Positions 13,611-19,610 of a stretch of DNA of 28,794 bases are shown here, in pieces (within the stretch, counting starts at the first letter, position 1; each line of letters begins with the position of its first letter). Location: positions 1 through 28,794 of the IMG/VR virus record IMGVR_UViG_3300032898_000133; one strand, 5' to 3'. A program made the translations under genes and the position numbers. Origin of the DNA: a virus. The notes beneath the pieces were generated by a model. It was given only the letters and a program-made list of their open reading frames with translations. It was not told where the DNA came from and did no database searches.

Positions 13611-14164
13611 GCTGCCACCCCGGTGGCTGCGGGCATCTTGTACCAGCCCTCGATGAAGTGGCAGCCGAAGAACGGCCGCCCGTCCGGTGCCTTACCCGGC
13701 CAGTCCGGGCACCCGGCCTTGGATCCGGGGCCGAGGAACCACTCCCACGGCTCGGTGACGTGCCCGTAGATCGGGTCCATCAGCAGCACGCCCTCAGGAG
13801 AGTGCCCGAGGACCACGGCGGCATGTCCCATGCCCGCGATCCGGTTGAGCATCACCTGGGCGATCCACCCGGCATCAAGGTGGCGCTCCGTCCACTCGCG
13901 GCGGCGGGGGCCGAGCCAGAACGCGTTGCGGCCGTCCTGGTCGCCCTGGTCCTCTGCCAGCGTGAACCGGAGGTGCTCCGCGCCGAGGACCTCGCGGGCG
14001 TAGGCGACCTCGTGGAAGCGCGTCTCCGCACGCCACGCCTTCACCATCTCCGCAGTCACGTCCGGCCGGCCGAGGCAGCGGGCCACGTAGGCGGCCGAGT
14101 AGTAGCCGCAGTCCTTCTGCCGGTCCGGCTGGAGGTACGGCTCAGGGAATGCCCTAGGCGTCAA
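13607..14164 (-). CDS. C39-like (papain-fold) cysteine peptidase
   Basis: A TTG start at 14164 with GGAG six bases upstream overlaps the preceding gene by 11 bases; no better in-frame start is nearby. The 185 residues begin with QPDRQKDCGYYSAAYVARC, the Gln-x2-Cys pattern of C39-type peptidases (Gln16, Cys19). They continue to GHAAVVLGHS (His114) and LLMDPIYG (Asp130), giving a Cys/His/Asp triad at the expected spacing. There is no signal peptide. Relatives cleave leader peptides or cross-bridge peptides. In this cassette, downstream of a GH25-like endolysin, it could be a second lytic activity or a host-protein protease. Confidence 0.7.
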   Translation of the reverse strand: MTPRAFPEPYLQPDRQKDCGYYSAAYVARCLGRPDVTAEMVKAWRAETRFHEVAYAREVLGAEHLRFTLAEDQGDQDGRNAFWLGPRRREWTERHLDAGWIAQVMLNRIAGMGHAAVVLGHSPEGVLLMDPIYGHVTEPWEWFLGPGSKAGCPDWPGKAPDGRPFFGCHFIEGWYKMPAATGVAA

Positions 14165-14501
14165 CGAGCGCTCCGTCTCTTATCCACCCGTGCCAGTACG
14201 ATCCCTCGCGGACGGGCTGCCCGTCCCGCATGACCCAGCACTCGGCATCAACCGAGGGGCTGACGGTGATCAGCGGCGGCGTCCCGCTAACAGCCCACAT
14301 CTCATGGGGCGCGCTCGAGGCCCGGTCGGTGGTGCGCCAGGAGACCTCCGAGCAGTAGCCGGGTCCTTGCGGCTTCGTGTTCGGCAGCACGATCCACCAG
14401 CACTCACGGCCGCCCTCGTCGCCGGACGGGTCGCGCCACATCATGCCCGGCTCCCGCTCGCCAGCGGGTGGCTTGTCAACGATCCGCAGCGGGACGCTCA
14501 T
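14154..14501 (-). CDS. 115-aa protein of unknown function
   Basis: ATG 14501 overlaps the endolysin stop by one base (TGATG). The product has 115 residues, rich in Trp and Gly, soluble, with a predicted beta character (GMMWRDPSG, CWWIVLPN, EMWAVSGTPP, CWVMRDGQ). No family is recognised. Its tight coupling to the endolysin upstream and the C39-like peptidase downstream suggests a role in the same stage of infection. Confidence 0.6.
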   Translation of the reverse strand: MSVPLRIVDKPPAGEREPGMMWRDPSGDEGGRECWWIVLPNTKPQGPGYCSEVSWRTTDRASSAPHEMWAVSGTPPLITVSPSVDAECWVMRDGQPVREGSYWHGWIRDGALVDA

Positions 14502-15295
14502 CAGGCCTCAAGCTGCTTCCAGGCACTCCACGGGTCCCCGCCCGCCTGGACCCGCCAGCAGTACGGCCCTGGCCGGCCGAGCTTCACGTTCTCCGCGTGG
14601 CCGCCCTCGACTACCGCCATCGCCACGACCTTTCCCGGTCGTGAGGCAGTGCCGTGGGCGACCTGGTAACGGTAGTGGGTGGCAGTCCGGACGAGGCCCC
14701 AGGCGAGGTCGGCGGTCACATCGGGCGTCCCCGACAAGCCGCCCGGTACCGGCCCGGCCGGCGGAAGGATATGGGGGGCGGTGTCCCAGAACGGCAGGCT
14801 CGCCTCGGCGAGGTCCTCGTCGTAGCCGGAGAAGCTGACCCACTGCGTCATCACGTCGCCGGCCGCGATGTGCGGGACGCTCGTCCACTGGGCACCCCAG
14901 TACAGGCCATCCGGGTTGTCATTGCCCAGGACCGTAGACTGCGACCCGTACACGATCAGCGGGTACCCGGCGGCCCTCAGCCCGTCGTACACGACCCGGA
15001 TGTAGGCCGCGTCTGCGGCCATCTCAACGTCCCAGGCGACCAGCGTGCCCTTCGGCGCACCGATCGCGCGCAGCGCCGCGACCGCCGCGGCGACATCGGC
15101 CGCCGCACCCGGCCCCGGCGGCTGGGACCGCACGAACACCGGCAGCCGGTAGCGGGCATGCTGCGCGCCGATCTCGCCTGTTGTCCAGGCGTGCAGCTGG
15201 TCACCGCCGGGCAGGTAGATGACCACCCCGTCTGAGGGCGGCGGGCTGGCCAGCGGGTAAGCGGCGTCCCAGAAGCTCAGCGTCCCGGTCGTCAT
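14501..15295 (-). CDS. Endolysin, GH25/DUF1906-like glycoside hydrolase
   Basis: ATG 15295 overlaps the potassium channel stop (ATGA). The product has 264 residues. The N-terminal 170 residues resemble a TIM-barrel glycoside hydrolase: an early Asp in FWDAAYP (Asp10), VVIYLPGGD, then the D-x-E motif VAWDVEMA (Asp89, Glu91), YDGLRAAGYPLIVYGSQ and LYWGAQWT. Those features fit the GH25 lysozyme and Rv2525c/DUF1906 group. The C-terminal 75 residues (TADLAWGLVRTATHYRYQV ... YCWRVQAGG) look like a fibronectin-III-type or wall-binding module. There is no signal peptide, so export would depend on a holin-like partner; several membrane proteins lie just upstream in the operon. Muralytic activity is inferred from fold and context. 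Confidence 0.75.
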   Translation of the reverse strand: MTTGTLSFWDAAYPLASPPPSDGVVIYLPGGDQLHAWTTGEIGAQHARYRLPVFVRSQPPGPGAAADVAAAVAALRAIGAPKGTLVAWDVEMAADAAYIRVVYDGLRAAGYPLIVYGSQSTVLGNDNPDGLYWGAQWTSVPHIAAGDVMTQWVSFSGYDEDLAEASLPFWDTAPHILPPAGPVPGGLSGTPDVTADLAWGLVRTATHYRYQVAHGTASRPGKVVAMAVVEGGHAENVKLGRPGPYCWRVQAGGDPWSAWKQLEA

Positions 15296-15627
15296 GATGT
15301 CGGGTCCTTCCCGGGGTCGGTCACGCGGTTGGGGTCAGCGGCTAGCGCCCGGTCAACGTGCTCTCGCACGTGCCGGTGTACGTGCATCGCGGTCAGGGAC
15401 GCGAACGTCGCGCCGAGAAGCGGGATAGCGGTCATCATCTCCGTGACCGCCACGACGTGCGCGGCCCCGGTCCTGGGCACGAGGTCGCCGTAGCCAACGG
15501 TGGTCGCCGTGCTGGCCGACCAGTACAGGGCCAGCCAGAACGAGACATGGTCCGCGATCGCGAACGCGACCGCCCCGCCGAGCACCGACGCCACCGCCAG
15601 CCCGGCGAGGATCAGGGTCCGCCGCAC
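15292..15627 (-). CDS. Two-TM potassium channel (KcsA-like pore module)
   Basis: GTG 15627 lies four bases after the previous stop. The product has 111 residues. The architecture is TM1 (about 3-25), pore helix in FWLALYWSASTAT, selectivity filter TVGYGD at residues 43-48, then TM2 (about 55-80) and a short His/Arg-rich cytoplasmic tail. The block STATTVGYGDLVP matches the canonical K+ filter and the residues that follow it in bacterial channels. At 111 residues it is smaller than KcsA (about 160) but has every element of a minimal pore and should form a tetramer. Its stop overlaps the endolysin start (ATGA), so the two are translationally coupled. That suggests a part in lysis, for example dissipating or setting membrane potential, though a role in infection physiology or exclusion cannot be ruled out. 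Confidence 0.9.
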   Translation of the reverse strand: MRRTLILAGLAVASVLGGAVAFAIADHVSFWLALYWSASTATTVGYGDLVPRTGAAHVVAVTEMMTAIPLLGATFASLTAMHVHRHVREHVDRALAADPNRVTDPGKDPTS

Positions 15628-15630
15628 CGG

Positions 15631-15930
15631 CTATTGCCTGTTCGCGATGGCGGCATGGTGGGCGGCGTGGAGGTCCTCGACGGTGCGCCTCGGGTGCGGA
15701 TGGTGACGCCAGCAGGCCCGCTCCCCGGCCGCCGTGGTCCGCCGCGCGTACCAGTAGCAGCGGTGCACCCCGCACTGGTTGTGCCACCAGAAGCCGCCGA
15801 GCCAGACGCCCATCCCGACGAGGAACGACCCGGCTATCCCCGACCAGAAGTTGTAAAACCCGAAGCGCCCGTAGGGCAGCCCGTAGTCGCATCCGGTGAC
15901 GTGGACCAGCCAGTGCCAGAGGGGGATCAC
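15631..15930 (-). CDS. 99-aa membrane protein with Cys/His-rich C-terminal tail
   Basis: GTG 15930 starts directly after the stop of the VIT-like gene (no gap). The 99 residues start with a Trp/His-rich amphipathic segment, then a hydrophobic helix at about 30-48 (SGIAGSFLVGMGVWLGGFW), then HNQCGVHRCYW ... ERACWRHHPHPRR, a cluster of Cys and His that could bind metal on the inner face. I recall similar proteins near lysis genes in actinophages, usually unannotated or called membrane proteins. It could be a holin or a regulator of the channel encoded next. No firm family is given. Confidence 0.7.
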   Translation of the reverse strand: MIPLWHWLVHVTGCDYGLPYGRFGFYNFWSGIAGSFLVGMGVWLGGFWWHNQCGVHRCYWYARRTTAAGERACWRHHPHPRRTVEDLHAAHHAAIANRQ

Positions 15931-16362
15931 CTAGAGCCACAGCCCGATCAGGCCGCAGGCCACGCCGGTCACCGCCAGCAGCGCGTACGTCTCGACAGCG
16001 GCCAGCACGCCCCGTTCCGGACGTAGCCAGCTGATGACCCCGCCCACTGCGACGGCCAGGGTCAGCGAGAAGCCCAGCGCCCATGGCCCCCGCCACGCCG
16101 AGTACGGGATCGCCGGGACGACGCACCCGGCGAGCGACGCGCCGCCGATGACCAGGGCCGCGAGCACTCCCGACTGCTTGTCGCTCACCCGCTGCGCGTT
16201 GGCCATGTTGATGAACTCCGCGACCCCCCCGGACACTGCTGCCGCCCAGACCGCCGACGGCGGCTGGTGGCTGACGATCAAGCCCGCGACGATGCCGAGG
16301 AACAGGCCGAGGCCGTCCACGGAACCGAACACGGCCTCCTTGCGAAACGGCGAGAGGTTCAC
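15931..16362 (-). CDS. VIT1/CCC1-like multi-pass membrane protein lacking the metal-binding domain
   Basis: GTG 16362 overlaps the upstream stop (GTGA). The 143 residues form about five hydrophobic helices. The start [17 protein letters not shown] resembles the first helix of VIT1/CCC1 iron/manganese transporters (DG near the start, Gly-rich helix). The second helix ends with [19 protein letters not shown], in the place where family members have a Glu/Met-containing metal pathway. Known transporters of this family have a cytosolic metal-binding domain between helices 2 and 3; here the loop is only a few residues, so it is either a stripped-down transporter or a membrane protein repurposed in lysis. 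Remote similarity only; an unrelated holin-like protein is the alternative. Confidence 0.6.
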   Translation of the reverse strand: MNLSPFRKEAVFGSVDGLGLFLGIVAGLIVSHQPPSAVWAAAVSGGVAEFINMANAQRVSDKQSGVLAALVIGGASLAGCVVPAIPYSAWRGPWALGFSLTLAVAVGGVISWLRPERGVLAAVETYALLAVTGVACGLIGLWL

Positions 16363-16892
16363 TTCGCGGCTGCCGTGAGCATGTGCTCGTGGATCAGGTC
16401 GATCCGCGCCCGTGCCTCGGCCGCCACATGCGGGTCACGGATCACGGTCAGCTGGTTGTCCTGCAGGGCCTCTCCAGACTGTGACCAGTTCGTCGAGCCG
16501 GTCACCACGTCCAGGCCGTCGACCACGAGGAGCTTCATGTGCATGATCGCCCCATGCTCGCTCCGGCCGGCGACGACTGAGTTGGACGGGTAGGCCATCT
16601 TGGCGAGCAGCGCCCGCTCGTGAACGCCGCCAGCCTGGGAGGAGTCCAGCGTCATCGAGACATAGCAGTTCTCGTCATCGAGCTTCTCGTGGAGAGCTGC
16701 GGCGAGCTCGTCATCATCGAACCCGTACATGGCGAGCACTAGCGACCGGGTTGCCGACCCGATGAGGTCCGCAAGGACAGCGTGAACCTGGTCTACCGGC
16801 GAGTAGAACGTCAGCGGCGAGGCCGGGTAGCCGGCGGGGAATGAGCCGCCGAGCTTGTGCTTCACGAGCACCGACAGGTCAGGGAGTGCCAT
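16359..16892 (-). CDS. Phospholipase D superfamily protein with single HKD motif
   Basis: The start is ATG 16892, since GGAGG is placed well before it and it overlaps the upstream stop by one base (TGATG); an upstream in-frame extension has no such support. The 177 residues contain HMKLLVVD followed by GSTNWS: His118, Lys120 and Asp125 of the HKD motif and the conserved GS/N at 132-135. An upstream helix-strand pattern, [19 protein letters not shown], is typical of the family. A single HKD copy is the arrangement of Nuc-type endonucleases, which dimerise to form one active site. It may therefore cut nucleic acid (host DNA degradation) or act on membrane phospholipid. There is no signal peptide. 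Placement among membrane and lysis proteins makes the lipid option worth considering. Confidence 0.82.
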   Translation of the reverse strand: MALPDLSVLVKHKLGGSFPAGYPASPLTFYSPVDQVHAVLADLIGSATRSLVLAMYGFDDDELAAALHEKLDDENCYVSMTLDSSQAGGVHERALLAKMAYPSNSVVAGRSEHGAIMHMKLLVVDGLDVVTGSTNWSQSGEALQDNQLTVIRDPHVAAEARARIDLIHEHMLTAAAK

Positions 16893-17446
16893 CAGGAGCC
16901 TCCGATCTTCACGCATGCGCTGATGGACAGGACGGTGACCGCGACAGTGCACTGAGGCGGCGAAGACGAGGACGGCGGCGGCGATGACGGGTGGACCGGG
17001 GGCGACGCAGGTGGCGTGGCCGGCGGGGCGCCCGAGGACGCTGGCGGGGACGATGAGGGCGACGGCTGAGGCGGGGAAGAGGCCGGTGGCGGCGAGTGCC
17101 CCGCCGGGGACTGGCCGGAGCCACTGCCTGTCCTCGTCGCGGGCGAGGACGGCCGGCCGCTGGCGAGATCGGCGGCGAGGACAGGCCCGCTTGCCGGCAC
17201 CCCGCCAGGGTGCGGAGCGGACCGGGATGGCCGGGCGGACGGGGACCTGCCGGGCGATCGCCGCACGGAGGGCCGCGGCGCTGAAGGGCCCGGGGCTGGC
17301 GGTGATGCCGCTACCGGTGGCGGCCCGGATGGCGGGGCTACACCGGGGTGGCCTGCCAGGCTGTTGACGGCCAGGGTCGCCCCGACCGCGATCGACAGGG
17401 CCAGCCCTGAGGGGACGGCCTTCGCCGCAAGCTCGCGCGCCTGCAT
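16892..17446 (-). CDS. Membrane-anchored Pro/Ser-rich extracellular protein
   Basis: ATG 17446 follows GGAGG eight bases upstream. The 184 residues start with a basic N-terminus and one hydrophobic segment at about 10-32 ([19 protein letters not shown]), without an obvious cleavage site or lipobox. Then come about 130 residues of Pro/Ser/Ala low-complexity sequence, and a C-terminal [19 protein letters not shown] segment with two Cys. The design suggests an extended stalk reaching into the thick cell wall, anchored in the membrane, with a small structured tip. It could act in lysis or in superinfection exclusion. No homologue is recognised; low-complexity regions prevent confident family assignment. 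Confidence 0.7.
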   Translation of the reverse strand: MQARELAAKAVPSGLALSIAVGATLAVNSLAGHPGVAPPSGPPPVAASPPAPGPSAPRPSVRRSPGRSPSARPSRSAPHPGGVPASGPVLAADLASGRPSSPATRTGSGSGQSPAGHSPPPASSPPQPSPSSSPPASSGAPPATPPASPPVHPSSPPPSSSSPPQCTVAVTVLSISACVKIGGS

Positions 17447-17447
17447 C

Positions 17448-17813
17448 TCAGTGGCCTCCGTGGTGGCTTATCCAGAGCGTGACGAGGACGCCGAGCAGGG
17501 CAACGACCGCGGGCAGGGCACCGGTCCAGAGCCGGTCGTGCCAGCGGCCGCGGGACTCCCCGTCGGCCTTCGCCTGGTCGTCGAGCCGCTTGCCGACCGC
17601 CCTGACAGCGGCGTCCCGGGCGGCACGCTCGGTTTCGATGGCCGCGGCGCGCTCCCGGCGCTCCTCGGCGAGGTCACGCTCCAGTTCGGCGAGGCGAAAG
17701 TCGACGGCTCTCTTGTCCGCCGCGTACTCGGGATGGCCGACCACCCCGGCGAGCATCCGGTGGATGTCGTCCAGCCGCCGGGCCAGCTCCCAGTTGGACG
17801 GGTCGTCGGGCAC
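17448..17813 (-). CDS. Coiled-coil protein with C-terminal TM helix (XhlA-like topology)
   Basis: GTG 17813 has GGAGG eight bases upstream; the longer reading starting at 17903 passes through this ribosome binding site and looks like noise. The 121 residues consist of a helical N-terminus, a long charged coiled coil (about 36-85, with ERDLAEERRERAAAIETER) and a C-terminal transmembrane helix (GALPAVVALLGVLVTLWI) ending in HHGGH. This topology is shared by XhlA-type lysis-associated proteins of Gram-positive phages and by small tail-tip-associated membrane proteins. It is the first gene of the lysis/membrane cassette, 67 bp after the last tail gene. Confidence 0.65.
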   Translation of the reverse strand: MPDDPSNWELARRLDDIHRMLAGVVGHPEYAADKRAVDFRLAELERDLAEERRERAAAIETERAARDAAVRAVGKRLDDQAKADGESRGRWHDRLWTGALPAVVALLGVLVTLWISHHGGH

Positions 17814-17880
17814 CGTGCCCACCTCCCCCGGGGGTGAGCTGTACTGCAGGGCAGGCGGGCGCTCCCTCCGCGTGCCGGGC

Positions 17881-18459
17881 CTAGTTCGACTCCCAGCTGA
17901 CATCCATCACCGACTGGTAGCTGGTGGCGACGGACGTCGGCTCGCTGCCGGACGACGATGAGAAGACGGCGGCGGCCTGGACGTAATCAGCGCCGCCCAG
18001 CATGTACACCCAGGCTGACCCGCCGACGATCTCCGGGGCGGACGAGGGCCGCAGCATCGTCTCCACGGCGTACTGGGTGGTCCCGGTCACGACGATGACC
18101 GGCCGCAGGACAGCATCCGAGGGGACGGTGCCAAGCGAGACGGCGACGTAGACGTGGTACCAGCCTGAGCATCCCGCTGGCGGCTGCCATGACCAGGCTG
18201 CCTGGGTGGACGTCGCTGATGCGCTCCACCCTGAGTACGGGTCCTCATCGACAGTGTCGAACTGGATGACGGTGGCCGATGAGGTGCTGAGCGTCTGGGC
18301 GCTGCTCGCCTGCCGGAGCCGCGCCAGGATCCCCGTCGCCGTGAACAGGATGGGATTGGTGATCAGCTGGTTGAGGTCGGCGGACAGCTGGCTGCCGTGC
18401 GGGTACAGCCCGGCGGGGATGACCGGGCCGCCGGCCGGAGGCGGGAGCAGGGTACTCAT
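17881..18459 (-). CDS. 192-aa tail/appendage protein, C1q-like fold
   Basis: ATG 18459 overlaps the upstream stop (ATGA). The 192 residues start with a Pro-rich linker, then SADLNQLITNPILFTATGILARLRQ, then a Ser/Thr-rich domain with YSGWSASATSTQAAW and GCSGWYHVYVAVSL. The order of elements matches both halves of the 384-aa protein encoded upstream, so the three modules appear related and of the beta jelly-roll (C1q/TNF-like) sort common in actinophage minor tail proteins. It is probably a trimeric receptor-binding or baseplate component. Confidence 0.65.
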   Translation of the reverse strand: MSTLLPPPAGGPVIPAGLYPHGSQLSADLNQLITNPILFTATGILARLRQASSAQTLSTSSATVIQFDTVDEDPYSGWSASATSTQAAWSWQPPAGCSGWYHVYVAVSLGTVPSDAVLRPVIVVTGTTQYAVETMLRPSSAPEIVGGSAWVYMLGGADYVQAAAVFSSSSGSEPTSVATSYQSVMDVSWESN

Positions 18460-19610
18460 GCTCCCCGCCAGACGACGATCAGCTTCGAGTGGGTGCTGGA
18501 GCTGTTCGTCAGGCTTACCGTGGACCCGGAGTTCTGGTTGCAGGTGACCTCAACGTACTGGCCGGCGGTCACCCGCAGGTACCGCTCGCAGGTCAAGGAC
18601 AGGCCCGCCGTTGACGTGCTCGCCGCAGCCGCCCGTGACCCGACCCAGGTGGTGGACCCGCTGACCCGCAGGGACGCCTGGTACGTGCCGGTGCTGCCGG
18701 CGAGGAACGAGACCTGCCCGTAGACGTAGTAGCGGCCTGCCCGGGGAAACGTGTACCGGGACGGGTTGCTGCCGGAGGACCAGCCCGAGTAGTTGTCCGA
18801 GTTGGTGCCATTGACCGTCGCGGTGGTCATGGTGATCGCGGTGTCGGCGCCGCCGGAGGGGATCGTCTGCGTGGTGCCGGCGTTGGACAGGCGGGCCATC
18901 GGCGGGAAAGCCAGGAAGTTGACGGTGTCCCGGAGGTTGCTGTTGAGGAACGCGCCGGTGATCTCCGTGGTGTCGGCGAATGCCGCCGGGGACGGGACGG
19001 GCAGCCCTGCCGTGCCGCCCAGGACGCCCACCCACCGGGCGGCCAGCCAGGGGAACGCCCCGGCGGCCTGGGAGGTGGTCAGGGTGACCGCGCTTCCGGT
19101 GTCCTGAAAGCCCAGCATCTGGACGAAGTCAGCGTTGACGACGGGCACGGCGGTACTGGCCGGCAGCATCTCCGCGAACGACGGGATCACCACGGCGGAC
19201 GCGGACGACGGCCCGGCATGCTGGCCGCCCATGTAGTTGGTGCTGACCCCGCCCTGCTTGGCCGCCAGCCCCGCCCCGAACGAGTACTGGCTGTTGGTGG
19301 TCGCCGCGCCGAACGGGACCGCGCCGCGGAACAGCCACCAGCCGCTCGTGGGAATGTAGTACCGGAACGAGTTCGTCGAGTCGCTGTGGCCGCCGCCGGT
19401 GTCGAGGAACTCGGTGTCGAGGGGCTGCACCGTGTCGCCGATGCCGGAGGGGAACGACTGGGCGGTCACCAGCTGGGCGAGGATCGCCATCGGCGGGCTC
19501 GTGATCAGCCACAGGGGCGCGGTCACGTTCGCCCTCAGCAGCGCCGACGTGATCGGCTCTGAGACGGTGGTGGACCAGGTCCGCTGTGAGACGCCCGTCG
19601 GGTACTGCAC
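18456..19610 (-). CDS. 384-aa minor tail protein with two C1q-like modules
   Basis: GTG 19610 is the first usable start: a TGA in this frame lies at 19614-19616. The 384 residues contain two similar halves. The first starts TSALLRANVTAPLWLI-x2-PPMAILAQ and has FLDTGGGHSDSTNSFRY and SGWWLFRGAVPF. The second starts TGAFLNSNLRDTVNFLAFPP and has SDNYSGWSSGSNPSRYTF and AGRYYVYGQVSFLAG. Each half is a short helical segment followed by a beta-rich domain, as in C1q-like minor tail proteins. The 5' 482 bases are also covered by the 3' end of the upstream large ORF in another frame; the 384-aa frame is the convincing one here. Confidence 0.75.
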   Translation of the reverse strand: MQYPTGVSQRTWSTTVSEPITSALLRANVTAPLWLITSPPMAILAQLVTAQSFPSGIGDTVQPLDTEFLDTGGGHSDSTNSFRYYIPTSGWWLFRGAVPFGAATTNSQYSFGAGLAAKQGGVSTNYMGGQHAGPSSASAVVIPSFAEMLPASTAVPVVNADFVQMLGFQDTGSAVTLTTSQAAGAFPWLAARWVGVLGGTAGLPVPSPAAFADTTEITGAFLNSNLRDTVNFLAFPPMARLSNAGTTQTIPSGGADTAITMTTATVNGTNSDNYSGWSSGSNPSRYTFPRAGRYYVYGQVSFLAGSTGTYQASLRVSGSTTWVGSRAAAASTSTAGLSLTCERYLRVTAGQYVEVTCNQNSGSTVSLTNSSSTHSKLIVVWRGA

